A stretch of DNA of 64,000 bases from Rhabditophanes sp. KR3021 (Eukaryota; Nematoda; Chromadorea; Rhabditida; Alloionematidae). Position 1 is the stretch's first letter. The number at the start of each line of letters is the position of its first letter. Location: assembly GCA_963281155.1 (NCBI GenBank), contig CAUJLY010000002.1:6882001-6946000 (forward strand), read 5' to 3'. This document shows, piece by piece, positions 32,373-45,759 of this stretch. A program made the position numbers and the translations under genes. Below the pieces are notes generated by a model. That model made no database searches. It saw only the letters and a program-made list of their open reading frames with translations, and was not told where the DNA came from.

Positions 32373-34198
32373 TTACGAAAAATCATAAGGCGATGCAGTT
32401 GACGCTCCATTGTTCTCCCCATTTTCTTTTTCCTTTTCAGTAAAATCAGTGGAAATCCTTACATTCACAGACAACAATCTCCTCGAGTCAAAAAAGTACA
32501 GCCGCCCATCCACAGGATTATAGTGCAGCATCGACAATTTTCGGTAAGGATTATACCAGGGCACGTCAATATCAATTGGTACATTTGTATACAAATTATA
32601 CGCATACGTGATCCTGGAGTCTCTTTCAGTTCCCGAGTCTAACACATACAGAATACCACACATTATAAAGGCATCTGCTATTTCAGTCCCATTGACATCT
32701 GATATCTCCCAAGTTTGGACAACATAAAAGTCCTAGAATCAACATTTGTTTATCTAAAGTATAAAATAATATTCACAACTTACTGTTTCAATTTTATTTA
32801 TAAACAAATGATTGCTTTCTGGTTTGACATAAATCATCCATATACCGTTTTCGTCAACTGCATAATCTACGTAGTTGTGAGGGCGATTGTAAAGCCATGG
32901 GTCGCGGTCGGTTTCGTTACAATCTTGGAAAGTATGGTCGTGGTTTCTTTCGCAATCTAGATAGGCAATATCAGCCATTTCGGCCTGGATTTCACCTGTA
33001 GTCTCAAGATCATACCGGACAAGAAAAGCTGACCCATGTCGATGGTAAAAGTAACTGCCATTATAAATCATACTTCCTGTCCCAGAGGCTAGATAGTCAA
33101 CATAGTATTTAATTTGTTGTTTCTTATTAGACAATTGCTTTTCATCAGCATACTCATACAAAACAGGAGAGGCATAGTCATCAGTCACCCATCTTTTTTG
33201 AGCCGCATCATCTGTTTGTGGATTTGCATCACGCATCCACGAACCAACATCTCTATATTGAGATTCCGCATGGAGTACAGGAATGCCGACGGCATTTAAC
33301 ATGCATTCACGTCTATTATAGCCTAATGTTGGTAACCCTCCGTAAGTTGTAGTTGATGGGATAGGGTCAGGAGTTGTTGATGTTATGGTACTTATATTTG
33401 GCAAAGCTTTTTCTGGTTCAGGTTTCTTCTTAGGAGGCCCAACAGGCCCTTTTTTGATGTAAGGTTTGGTTACTTTTTTGAGTTTCGGAGTTGTTCCTGT
33501 TGTGGCTTTGATGATTTGATACTCGCTTTTGTCAGGAATAGGCATTCCTACTTTCCACCAATTCGGAGGTGCAAAGCCGGGTGGAGTAGGTTCATAGGGA
33601 ACTAGACGAGTCACTTCAACTTCTTTTACAACCACCACTGGCACGGGAATTTGTTTTTCATGTATTTGAATGATCGGAGGGCCGGGTATCGGAATTCGAT
33701 GGACGTACCTAAAAACGAATATCAGTTGAGACAATTAATAACTTACAAACTCGGCAAAGTACAATTGCATTTTCCTTCCTCCCCTGGAGCTCCTTCTGCC
33801 CCAATATCACCAACTAACCCCGGTGGACCCAATGGACCTTGTTTGCCTCTTTTACCTGGCGATCCAGCACCACCAGACCTTCCCTTTTCTCCTGGAGGTC
33901 CAACGAAGCCTCTCAATTTCTTCCCAGAATCTGCGCAATACCTATGAACGCGTGAGCAAGATTTCTCAAAAACAGCCCTCGGAATAATAGTATCCTGTCC
34001 GATCAAAACAGTCCAATCATCAAACTCCTGCCCACCCTCACTATCTCTCCTAAATCTCCTACTACTTCCTACCTTGCCTACCTTCTGCCTAGCCACCCCA
34101 ATCTTACCAAACAAATCCAAATAAACAGTAACAACAAGTGCAATATTAACTAATTGAAAGAGCAAAAGACAAAACATCCTAACCCTACCACAATTCAT
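32373..34198 (-). CDS. Colmedin: collagen plus olfactomedin type II membrane protein
   Basis: Three exons (33747-34198, 32784-33708, 32373-32732; minus) join in phase to give 578 aa. The start chosen is the ATG of MNCGRVRM, followed at once by a signal-anchor helix (FCLLLFQLVNIALVVTVYL), so the protein is type II. SSRRFRRDS at about 45 fits a furin-type cleavage site, as in gliomedin. About 15 Gly-X-Y triplets follow (GPPGEKGRSGGAGSPGKRG and on) and end in GKCNCTL, then a Pro-rich linker (IPIPGPPIIQI). From about residue 310 is the olfactomedin domain: GMIYN-like SGTGSMIYNGSYFY, YDLETTGEIQAEM, YVDYAVDENGIWMIY, TWEISDVNGTEIADAFIMCG, and YNPVDGRLYFFDSRRLL. Nematode UNC-122 and COF-2 have this plan and act at neuromuscular junctions and in coelomocytes. 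A new GPCR lies downstream on the same strand. Confidence 0.93.
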
Positions 34199-34374
34199 TT
34201 TATTATTAAAATGACCGAAAAGCTTTAACAAGTGATTATTACATAAACTGACTTCATAATTTGTTTATACAAAAGAAGTATGTTATTTAATATTCTTTGA
34301 TATTACAAGAGGAATCATTTTAAGGGACGGGAATGTTATTAAATATGATTATGTTATTTCATTTAAAGTATGGT

Positions 34375-34690
34375 ATTAAATATGGTTATGTCGTTTGATT
34401 TAAAGTATGATTATTTCATTTAAAAGAGTGGGTATGTTATTTAATAGGATGTTAATAATGGTTATGTTGTTTGATTTAAAGTATGATTATTTCATTTAAA
34501 AGAGTGAGTATGTTATTTAATAGGATGTTAATAATGGTTATGTTGTTTGATTTAAAGTATGATTATTTCATTTAAAAGAGTGAGTATGTTATTTAATAGG
34601 ATGTTAATAATGGTTATGTTGTTTGATTTAAAGTATGATTATTTCATTTAAAAGAGTGAGTATGTTATTTAATAGGATGTTAATAATTGT
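34375..34690. repeat. 76-bp tandem repeat array
   Basis: About four copies of a 76-bp unit, with the sequence gttaataatggttatgttgt beginning at 34451, 34527 and 34603, and a variant copy before them. The last ends at a truncated copy starting at 34679. Copies are nearly identical (gggtatg against gagtatg is one difference). The array sits between the 3' end of the RPL7 gene and the 5' end of colmedin. Confidence 0.9.
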
Positions 34691-34764
34691 GATATATTTA
34701 CAAATTTAAAAGCAACAATTTTATTTAAAGAGTTTAACAAAAACAGAGCATGTAGTGTGGGTTC

Positions 34765-35559
34765 TTAGATCATCTTGTGGAGAAGAGCGTTGATCTTTTC
34801 TTCACGGTTTCCGTAATCTCCTCCTTCGACGAAGTGATTGGCCTTCTTTGTGAATCCACCGACTGGGTTGGTGAGTTTGAATGGCCAGAGGAAGTTTGAT
34901 ACTTGCTTGAAGTTTGGGCCGACGGTGAAAAGTTCGTGGACGATATCTTCAGCACAGATGATGTTGGATGTTCCGAGGGAAGCCTCGATGAGGGTGTTGT
35001 CGGCGAGTGGGACTCTTTGTCCGTTAACCTTTCCGAATCCTCTCTTGTAGACGAGGTCTCTGACGGTCTTGACGGTTGGGTATCCGTAAGCTACGTAAGG
35101 TTCGACGATTCTGAGCATCTCGATGGTGGCTTTGTTCAACTTGATGAAGACTCCGTTGTTGATTTGTCTAAGTCTGAACAATTGAAGGACCTTCTTTGGT
35201 CTTGGGTGCATCTTGTTGATACCCTTGATTCTGACGACGAAGGCAAGTTTAGCTTGTTCTGGAACGTAGAAGTTGCCAGCGGCTTTAGCTTCACGTCTAA
35301 GTCTAAGCTCGGTACGTTGGCTCTTTCTGTATTCAGCAGCGTACTTTTGGGCACGGTCGATGGCCTTTCCCTTGGCAGCCTTGGACAACTAAAAGTAGGA
35401 GAAAACAATTAATAAGAGTCACACAGAAAAGCTTAGTTTCAAGCCACTTACCAAAGCGACCTTCTTTCTAGCTTCCTGGGCTTTGGCCTCAGCCTCAGCG
35501 CGGATCTTTCTGTTCTTAAGAACGGTCTCTGGGACGGTTGGGAGTTGCTTTCCAGTCAT
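34765..35559 (-). CDS. rpl-7: 60S ribosomal protein L7 (uL30)
   Basis: Exons 35452-35559 and 34765-35388 (minus) join over a 63-nt intron to give 243 aa, the standard length. The protein is part of the large ribosomal subunit. The lysine- and arginine-rich N terminus ([19 protein letters not shown]) is followed by [27 protein letters not shown]-like [39 protein letters not shown] and the [20 protein letters not shown] ending, all strongly conserved in L7. A gtttgcag acceptor lies about 20 bases before the ATG, as in spliced-leader genes. Codon use is GC-rich at third positions relative to neighbouring genes, as expected of high expression. Confidence 0.97.
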
Positions 35560-37542
35560 AATTTTTTAATATACCCTGCAAACAGTTCAAAAAATTTAGT
35601 AATTTAATTAAACTCAATTTAATGGGAAATAAATGGCACGGAATACACAAATATACTCTAATTAAAATATTTAAAACATTTAAAACATTTAAAATAATCA
35701 AAGCTACTGCTGAAGGTAAGAAACTAACGTACTAAGTATAGACACACTGAATAAATATTAAATTTAAAACTGAACTTGGGACATGGGATGGTTGCGAGCT
35801 TCCACCGACAATCGTTGCAAGAGTCATCTACGATGGGCGTGTTTCCAACATTAGTCAACTATACCAAATAAATGTAAAGAATGTATGTATGCTTGAGGTG
35901 AAGTAAAACAAAAGATAATTTCCAATCTTTTTCGCTTAATTGATGATTAGTCAACTATTAATTTCAAAATAAGAACATCTTAGTCAAATTTATATATTGT
36001 TATTACATGACTACCACTATTTACCTTTCTCATTTACAATCCTTTGATCGTCCTAATCACACATTCTTCAAAAATTTCACCGATTCATCCATCAACATTT
36101 GAATAAAATGTTGTATACGTAACAATAAATACATCGCAACCAAGTACTAAACCTCCCTCTCTGACTAAAACTAATCAAAAGCCTTGATCATTCCTTTTTG
36201 ATCTTGTTTATATATGGACACGTATTTTTGTGATGTGGTATTAAATATCATTTTAGGAAAAAGATAATGATTCATTTTGTTTGTTGTCTGTTCATTTGTA
36301 GAATAAATATAAAGTAATCGTTCATTTGCTTCATTTGACTTTTCGTTGACCTGATCAAGCACTTTATTATTTTATATTCCAACTTCTTTTGTCGTTTTTT
36401 CCCAAAAATGGGTGTCATTGGTGGGGCAAATGTATAAAATGTTATAAATTTACAAAGATACTAAAGTAAAAAATGTATATATCTATTTATTGTATTTTAT
36501 ACAAACATCACCACTCCGTACACTACTACCACACATACCATCACCACCTATATCAAATTATTTTATCTTCTCCAACAACCAGGTGAGTGACTACATAAAG
36601 AGAAAACTCATTCATAGAATATATTATATTGCAAATAAGTCTATACTGAGAGATTTGATATGTACTACGCCGACCCACCCTCAAAAAAGACACCCATTAG
36701 ATTGACTTTAATTATGTTTCTTTATGTTGGTTTAAAAGTATACCATAAATATTAAATTTACAGCAAAAATAGACTTTTGTGTTGGTCTAAATACATGATT
36801 ATAGATGTTATTATGTTACAACGCAACATTATAGAGTTAGCGTTACCGTTAGATACCGCTCTAAACTACACCACCATTACCTCTCTCTTTGTCGTCGTTT
36901 TGGAAAATGGTGGCGTGGAACATAATGCAGCAACTTCTTTTTTACACATCCTTTCCTATAGTTTGTTATGTTTATCACAATTCAAAGTGTTTTAAATGTT
37001 TTTTAACTTTAATTAATTGTATGTATGTCTGGATACTAACATTGATTAAATACACCTGTAGATGATACTCCTCCCTTAAAATCAGTGTTATCAAAAAAGC
37101 TTATCATAAAAATGATGATGAATCAAGAAACAAAAACTTCCTCATAAAGTGGTGACTCTTAAATAAAATTTAAAAGTAGGCATTTTGTTAGTTTGTTGAC
37201 AAACAAAACAATTTGATCTCCCACCACATTTTGTTCAGTTCATCCGTTGGTACACAGTAATGCCAACTTTCCTAACCTTTCTTTAATTTCACCATTCCAC
37301 GTTGCCATTTTACTTTTTGCGAACTTGTTGTAATGACAGTTGGTGAGGTAAGAATTGTTGGTGTAAGAGTTGATGGGCGCAAAAGTTCTTCTCCAATCGT
37401 GTATCACCTTTCCCCTTTTTCGCTAATATATCGACAATCACTATTTTTAATGTTTGTTCAGCATTTATTTCAATGTGACTGGTGTTCATCAGGTGGATAT
37501 TGATTTTTAATTGGTGCTCTTTTCAGTTAGTATATTGTGATA
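35560..37542. other. Intergenic region between divergent RPL7 and Rab11 genes
   Basis: About 2 kb between two divergent start codons. It must hold both promoters. Near 37500-37530 a ctcttttcag lies about 15 bases before the Rab11 ATG and resembles a splice acceptor, so a noncoding exon or spliced leader is likely. Small open stretches (36490-36705, 36777-36995) show no features. Confidence 0.35.
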
Positions 37543-39062
<1,520 letters not shown>

Positions 39063-39647
39063 GAGTAATTTTGTATTCTTCTGTATATCTATATAGTTTA
39101 AATGGTGTGTAAGTTATGTTTATATGTATAAGGGGAGGAAGAATATGGTGTAAGAAACGATTCGAGAACAACAATGAAGTTCTTCAAAATGTATGGAAAG
39201 TGTGTGTGTTCATTAAATCTCTTACTTTGATACACCATTTATACTATATAATTATATGCATCTATCTATTTTATTGAATATTCTATATAAACTAACATCT
39301 CCTTCCTTTATATTTAAATTTTTTGTTTCTTTCTCATAATAATAAAAGAGTTTATGTGTGTGCCTCCCACCACAACTTTATTATTATTCTTTAAATTAAA
39401 TATATTTGCTTACTCTTTTTTGTAAAGGACATAAAGACAGTGAAAATTGTAATTTAATGTAAGGATACCTCCTTGAATATAGTTTTTTTCATTAAAAACA
39501 TCATTTTTTGGTCATAAAATAATTTAAAAGAAAAGTGTCTTAATTTATTGTTATTATCTTTGATATGTTTTGTGTGTGTCAAATGAAAAAGTTTGTTATG
39601 AATTAGTTTAATAATTGGAAAAGATGTAAAAGGCATGAAATGATTTA
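39063..39647. other. Convergent intergenic region after Rab11
   Basis: About 585 bases of AT-rich 3' flank between the Rab11 stop and the stop of the small membrane protein on the minus strand. An aataaaag at about 39340 may serve as a polyadenylation signal. Nothing else is seen. Confidence 0.35.
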
Positions 39648-39954
39648 TTAAAGTGAGTCAATTCTAACAGTAGGAACAATTCTAGATTGATGAACTGTAC
39701 TTGATACGGTTTCATTTAGGATATCAGCTTCATTAACACTGACTTCAACATTTGAATCACTAAATCTTGTTGCCAATAAACTTCTTACGCACAAAAGTGC
39801 AGCCACTGTACACGCAAATGCAAGCAAGACACATGAAGATATTATCATGATGCGATGAGTTTCGGGAAGTGCAATAAGTGGTACTATAAAAACAATTTAA
39901 ATTGGCTTCATTTAAAAAAGCAAACGATTTACACTTACTTGACTTATCCATCAT
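39648..39954 (-). CDS. Small single-pass membrane protein
   Basis: A 5-codon first exon (39939-39954) joins over a 55-nt intron (gtaagtg to tttttatag) to 39648-39883 (minus) to give 83 aa. The segment RIMIISSCVLLAFACTVAAL forms one clear membrane helix after a short N terminus, and the rest is hydrophilic (SDSNVEVSVNEADIL, VPTVRIDSL). No family is recognised. The gene is convergent with Rab11. Confidence 0.5.
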
Positions 39955-40720
39955 ATTAACTTTATGAGGATATATTTTGACTTTTTAAAATAGACAGAAG
40001 CAGATATAGCAGCTTCTTCTTAAATTTGAAATGTTATAATGGTGAAAGATTCTAAAAGTAAAATGGATACCATTTGGTGATTAACAAAATGAATCTCTTT
40101 TTTAAAATAAACATAATCGTGGATGTAAAAGGAGAATGTGACAGAATAAAATTATAATATCAAATATATATTTGGTACTGCTTAATAATTATACGCCAAT
40201 TTACAAAATATATAACTTCAAAACACTTTTTACCCCTTGTTTAGGGGGATGTTTAAGACAAAATGTAGTTGTATGTTAATGTATAGTTATGTTTGGCCTC
40301 TTTTTGTTGTTAACTAAAACTTTGTCAGTGGCACAGGAAAAAGAAGCAAAAAATGTTATACATCAAACAAAAGTCAAACCTGCCTTGAACAATAAAATGT
40401 TAAGTTAATCTGATTGTGGGTTTTGTCGACGACAAAACATACTTGTTAGAAGTAATAATATATTACTGCTACTATATCTCCTTGTTTGGACATAAATTTT
40501 AATAATAATAAGTTTATGTAATAAATTGACAAAAAAGAAAAAGCTTGCGAATGATGGTTTTATTATGATAAATAAGTATACACTTATCATTAAAGGGAAA
40601 CATCAAATTATAGCAGGAACAGATATAGGAGATAAATCTCCAAGATTATTTACAAGCTTAAAAGACGATTTGTTTATTTGATAGCTAAAGCTTTAAAAAC
40701 AACCAAAATATGATACGTCT
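39955..40720. other. Intergenic region between ERGIC3 and small membrane protein
   Basis: About 766 bases with no supported feature. It holds the 3' flank of ERGIC3 and the promoter of the small membrane protein, both on the minus strand. Confidence 0.35.
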
Positions 40721-43492
40721 TTATGAAGTCTTTTTAAGGAAATTGGCAGATCTATACGCAACTTGATCAAATAATGCTGCTACTGTGTAGACTCCTCCAA
40801 TAATTGCGCACAAGTTTACGGCGTATGAAGCAAATGAATCGCTGTATTGGTATCTGCGGACGATGAGTGGTGAGAATTCATAAATAAAGAAGGTTCCGGG
40901 TAGGCCGGATTGTGCTTTTAGAACGGCTTTCTTGGTGTGAGTTGCAGAAAATTGGTAAGAAAATTGTTCGGTCGTTGTTGAGGCGGAGGTTGTGAAGGAT
41001 GTTGGAACTACTTTGAGGTAGTAGTTGTGCATTAAGGCTGCTGCAATTTAATTATTAATTTGTTTGTCATATTTTTTTGTTTTTGTGTATGTTATATTTC
41101 TTGAATCTTCATGAAGGATCTAATTACCAAAACTCAAGCCGGGACATTCCTTCATTTGTATAGATGTTTATTTGTATAAGGCTAAATTTTTAAAATAACT
41201 TATCAAAATGTCCTTCCCAAAAAGAGATTCCCTGGCAGATGTTGCTCAAAAGTACAAAGATAGAGGAAGTTGCGGTGAAGAATTTAAAGCTACTTTTGTC
41301 AAAGCTGCCAAAGTTGGTTTTGGTGTTGGACTTCCTCTAGGAGTATATGTAGCATATAGGTAAATAAACATCTAATAATTTTAAATAATCCCTTTTAGAC
41401 AACAACACAGAACCATCAAAAGTTTCGGATCAAAAATGATATTCACGACTATTGCCACGACAGCTTGCATGAGTATATTTGGAGTTATTGTGGGAACATT
41501 TAATTGCTTTCAATTATAGTTAAATAAATATTTGTTGTAATAAAATTTAGTTTGAAACATACGTTCAGTGTCTTTAAAAACCTTTCCATCTAAAGGAAAC
41601 TTCTTTCCCGGATATCTATCTCCAAAGGCGAAATGGTTAATCGAATGTGAAGTATCGAATTTATCCAACGGCAAATCTTTCATGGAATGTACATGATTTC
41701 TTCTGATTGATTCTCCCATGCCTGAGTAGTAGGTAAAAAGTAAAATTATTAAATAATATATGATTTTTTTTAAATTTAATTGTAATTATCTTAATTAGAA
41801 AAGAGTTTTAGAAAAAATAGTCTTTATGATAGTCTAATGTCATTAGATATTTTTTGGTTTGATAATCGCAATTGCAAAATGGGGAGAAAAGCCAATTTAA
41901 GTTATGAAGAAAGGCCAAACTTGAATATTACACCACGAATCACTAGGAGCCAAACTTGAATATTACACCAAGAATCACTAGGAGCCAAACTTAAATATTA
42001 CACCAAGAATTACTAGAAGCCAAACTATCCGTCAAGAAGGCCAATCACTGCTTTACAGACTTGTCTAGATTGTTATATGGGGAAGAAGGTAAAAATGAAC
42101 TGGATAAAGTTTGTAAGACAGTGCGAGTTGAAGCGAAAAGACTTATAAAGGATCGTAGTGGACAAAGTAATGAGTATTTGAAAAATGAGTTTGTAGAAAG
42201 TCACGTATGTTTTAATTGTGTCGTTTAATTAATCATTTTTTAGAAGTCTGATGAAGGTAAGATACAATTATCTACTTGTTGCCTCCATCTAAAATCAAGG
42301 CACTTTTCTACACCGGCCAAACAAATTATCCGAATTCAAGGGGCATGGGAGTGAAACCTCAATTAAAATGCATTCCAAAAACCCGACAATCACCAATATG
42401 CCTGCCAACTATCGCTAAAAGCAGAGTGATTGCAGACGCCTTTGAAGATGGTAAAGCTAACAAAGCTATCTGTTCACCGAAAATGTATGATAAAGAAACG
42501 ACATTCGACATGGAACACTGCATTGCCTACTCACATCCCGAGTTTACCAGTTGTTTCACAAATGGGTCGTCTACTTTTATTTTGTTGGGTGATGAAGACA
42601 CTACTCTTATATTTGCCATGCGAAAGGAGTTAACTAATGTGGACAGTCGAATCAAGGGATGTATTTGAAACATCCTGACATCGTCATAAGAATTAGTGAA
42701 TTGGCTGTAAAACAACTTTTTGCCAAGATATCGTGTAATGCTATTTCTTTTAAATTCTACTATTTTAAATAAATTTCGGTGTTTTGATAAATGACCTGGT
42801 GCAATGTGGAAGTTACCACCTGATTTAGCTACTTGCACTTCTCCGTGAACTCGGCAACCTTCGCCTTTCCTTGCAATTAACAAAGCCACAACAGGGTCAC
42901 TTTTACATTGTTCAACTTGATCCGCATCGGCCAACTGCCAGCCTCTTTGACTATAAGCAAGTTTAACTTCTTCACAAGTGTTACAACACCCATCTCTGGC
43001 ACCATAACAACTCAAACATAATGTAGGGTCAATCGTAGTTGCTACCAAACTAGCATTGGCATTTGTATTAACAGCATGCTTCTCAACTTCTGCATCCAGT
43101 TTTTGATTACCATCCTTGTCTAGACGTGTCTTAAAAACATGATCCACTATATTTTCCTGACTTTGTCCACCTTGATCTAAGGCGTCGACTGAAATAAAGT
43201 CACAGGCAACTTTGTGGAATACTAAGTCGAAATAAATTGTAACATTTGTGTCTCCTGGTGAATAATCTATATACAAACTTTCTTTTGTCTTTACTTGCAT
43301 ATAATTGAAAGTTTCTGTGATAAATAGGATTCCTATTATAATAAATGAAAAAACACTGACTATAAAAAGAAAAAAGATTACTTTTTATTACCAAATTAAC
43401 TTACTAACACCCCCAAAAGAAGTTTTTATTCTAAAGTCCTCAAGTGGTTTAGAAAACAAATCATAAGATCTGATTGCTTTAAAAATACTCAT
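40721..43492 (-). CDS. ERGIC3/Erv46-like cargo receptor with opposite-strand genes in introns
   Basis: Four exons (43405-43492, 42796-43359, 41563-41721, 40721-41040; minus) join in phase to give 376 aa, close to human ERGIC3 (383 aa). ERGIC3 cycles between ER and Golgi and helps retrieve or carry cargo. The N-terminal stretch SYDLFSKPLEDFRIKTSFGG and the first membrane helix (SVFSFIIIGILFITETF) are followed by CDFISVDALDQGGQSQ, FKTRLDKDGNQ, CLSCYGARDGCCNTCEEV, GCRVHGEVQVAKSGGNFHIAPG, then HVHSMKDLPLDKFDTSH, INHFAFGDRYPGKKFPLDG, NYYLKVVPTSF, GLPGTFFIYEFSPLIV and AVNLCAIIGGVYTVAALFDQ. All match the family. The third intron (41722-42795) is 1.07 kb and the last (41041-41562) is 522 nt; both hold plus-strand ORFs. 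The C terminus lacks a strong dilysine signal (ends FLKKTS). Confidence 0.92.
41208..41519 (+). CDS. Small two-helix protein nested in an ERGIC3 intron
   Basis: Exons 41208-41359 and 41399-41519 join over a 39-nt intron to give 90 aa. The whole gene lies in the last intron of ERGIC3, on the opposite strand. The N terminus is hydrophilic (MSFPKRDSLADVAQKYKDRG). Two hydrophobic, glycine-containing helices follow: KVGFGVGLPLGVYVAY and MIFTTIATTACMSIFGVIVG. It ends NCFQL. The plan resembles small mitochondrial inner membrane proteins, but no family is recognised. An AAAATG context and a short standard intron support it. Confidence 0.55.
41914..42025 (+). repeat. 35-bp tandem repeat
   Basis: Three copies of a 35-bp unit start with gccaaact at 41914, 41949 and 41984, with a fourth start at 42019. 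The unit encodes NITPRITRSQ in one frame, but because 35 is not a multiple of three each copy shifts the frame. It sits in an ERGIC3 intron at the 5' side of a possible plus-strand gene and may have been made by replication slippage inside a former coding exon. Confidence 0.85.
42026..42668 (+). CDS. Uncertain plus-strand coding region nested in an ERGIC3 intron
   Basis: After the 35-bp repeats an open frame from about 42030 reads KKANHCFTDLSRLLYGEE, LDKVCKTVRVEAKRLIKDRS and NEYLKNEFVESH, then a gtatgt donor and a ttttttag acceptor near 42243. A tiny exon (KSDEG) follows, then a gtaaga donor. From there two readings are possible: a short one ending NMPANYR, or a longer frame (to 42668) containing FDMEHCIAYSHPEFTSCF. 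I cannot choose, and the longer frame needs a different phase. An upstream piece at 41880 (MGRKANLSYEERPNLNI) may be the start. It may be a real gene, or one broken by the repeat. No family is recognised. Confidence 0.28.
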
Positions 43493-44304
43493 TTGGTATA
43501 GGCTGAAAGAAGAAAGTGAATTAGGTATTGAATTTGCGTGGTTTAAAAAAGATGATCATATATGTTTTTTGTTTGGGTGATGTATGCGTTGGAATTAGAC
43601 CATCCTACGAGGAAATAGTAATCTGTTAAATTGTGATTCAATTTTTTTAGTGTGAGGATAGGATATTTATATTCAATTTATATTTTATTGGTTCGAGAGT
43701 GAGCTGTTTTTTGTTGTTAATTTGTGGTATTTGATGGTCAAGCTTAAATGGCTGGTTGATGTCGGTGTGTCTTAAGCGGATTAATTGCCATACACGTTGG
43801 GGGTGTTTGATTGAGAAGGGGGTAAAAAAGAAAAGTGAGATTGTAATGTGAAACAATAGATTAAGAATGAATACACGTTCCTGGTTGTTGTAATATAAAA
43901 ATATATGCTTGCAACTAATTTTTATCTATTTATCTGCTTGAAGTTTATTGCAATTTGAATACTTAGCTTAAATGCAATCTTTTTCTTTGCTCAACAATAT
44001 ATTAAAACATCAAGGATGGATCACAGGATAACCCCAGATTGAGCTTTTCGTTTATAAGTAGATTTAAATCTAGGAAGTGACGCTGATGATCAAAGAATAT
44101 TTTGAACATGTATGTAAATTCTTAATTTTATTTTTATCTAAAGGTGCTTTTAAAATACTTGGAAATAGAAGTTTGCAACAAACTTGCTAATGCGTTTAGT
44201 TTAATATTCAATGCTACGCGTGCCATTACATAAATTAAGGGTTGGAATATTATATAAAGGTAGCCAGTTTTGAATAAACAGCTCTTTTTGCGGTTATAAC
44301 TTTT
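43493..44304. other. Divergent intergenic region between ERGIC3 and srg-like gene
   Basis: About 810 bases between two divergent start codons. A tatataaagg element at about 44253 lies some 50 bases before the receptor ATG and could be its TATA box. A 69-codon minus-strand open stretch (43647-43856) looks like chance. Confidence 0.35.
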
Positions 44305-45395
44305 ATGAACACTATGAACGATTCTGCTGAACTATTAATTGACCAAATTCAAAGATATCTTCCTTTCGTAACAGTCTATGTAACAATATACCAATTTTGC
44401 ATTCAACTGTTCATTCTAACTATCAATCTGATCATGCAAATTTCAATTATCCGAGTAATAATCGTCAACTACAAAACCGAAACTCAATTTCGCTCGAATT
44501 TTTACATTTACGTTTTAATTGATGGTTTTATTTACTTGCTCGAAATAATATGCTCATTTTTTGCTTTTTATATTCTGTTGTTTCCTCCCTTTTCAAATAT
44601 GTTCATGAATTATAGTAACATTGTTGCCTACAAGTATTTGTTTATTTGTTCTGCATGGAAACATTTTTCGTCACCGATAGTAGTGTTTTTTTTGGCTTTT
44701 AATAGACTTTGTTCTGTTACTTTTATCCAAAAGGGATTCCACGTAAGTTTATTCCTTAATTATTTAATTTAATAATATGAGAATTTCAGAATTCAAAATA
44801 TGTTCTATACGCCTCTATAATAATAACTATGGTACTTCCATTATACTCCATGGGTTACATGTTTTGGAGCAAAAGCATTCTAATCCAACTTGAATTATAT
44901 TCAACAAATGGTTTCAAAGCTTTTGCCTTCGCTCTAAATACGCCTGATTGGTATCGAGATTGGGGGGGATTATCTTTTGCTGAGGGGCAAATGAGAATGA
45001 CATACATATTTGCCGGATTGCAATTAATTTTAAATTCAATCATTTGTGGCCGTCTCCTTTTCTTGGAAATTTACAAAACTTCTTACAAAAAAGAAATCAA
45101 ATTAATTTTGTATGCTTTTACTACTTTTATAATGCAATTAATTGATGTAGCTTTCTTGTTTTATACAAATTATTTTATGACGTCTAGGAGCGATCAAACA
45201 ATGGCTAATCTATTTTTTAGCTGGGTCTTTCCAAAACAAAACCTTTTAATGTTTATGAACAACATTTGGTTACCATTATTCAGCGAAAAAATCCGAATAG
45301 GTTTAAAAAAACAATTTTCCTTTGCCAAACCTGTCAAAACTACCAATAAGAGTAATTGGAACTCACCTTCAAAACTTTTTGAGGCAACCTCCTAA
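44305..45395 (+). CDS. Nematode serpentine receptor, srg-like chemoreceptor
   Basis: Exons 44305-44742 and 44790-45395 join over a 47-nt intron to give 347 aa. Seven hydrophobic segments can be counted, starting with YQFCIQLFILTINLIMQISI. The motif FFLAFNRLCSVTF at the end of the third helix matches the srg (Srg/Str superfamily) chemoreceptors of nematodes, as does the cysteine-poor loop with a WYRDWGGLS segment and the ending SWVFPKQNLLMFMNN then FSEKIR. These receptors sense environmental chemicals in sensory neurons and are found only in nematodes. The C-terminal tail is short and basic. Closest subfamily cannot be fixed without a search. Confidence 0.65.
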
Positions 45396-45759
45396 ATTTG
45401 TCATCTACTTGCTTCAATCACCCTTTGCCGGAATTCAAAGTGAAAATAAGCACTTAAATATAAATAATTTGATATTAAAATACGTAAATTAATTGCACTT
45501 ACAATTCTCAGGTGCAAACGTAGTATGAAAAAAATATTAAGTCATTTACTATTTACATACTAACCTACTCTTTTTACTTCACTAAAATTATGGAAATCAA
45601 TGAATTCAGAGATATTTGTCTTTTCTTAATAGTTTATGTTACAAATTTTGGACTTTCTTTTCAATTGAATTTGTTGATAATAATCAGGGGTGGCAGTAGA
45701 AAACTATTTTTCAATGGGGAGTTAAATAACCTATTAAAATGCTTTTATTACACGTAAAA

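Noticed and set aside
34903..35412. 169-codon plus-strand ORF over RPL7
   Set aside because: It is the antisense shadow of the RPL7 coding exon, which has strong third-position bias.
42527..42795. Extension of the ERGIC3 frame beyond HIAPG
   Set aside because: The conserved block continues instead at 41721 (MGESIRRNHVH), with a gt donor right after APG, so this part is intron.
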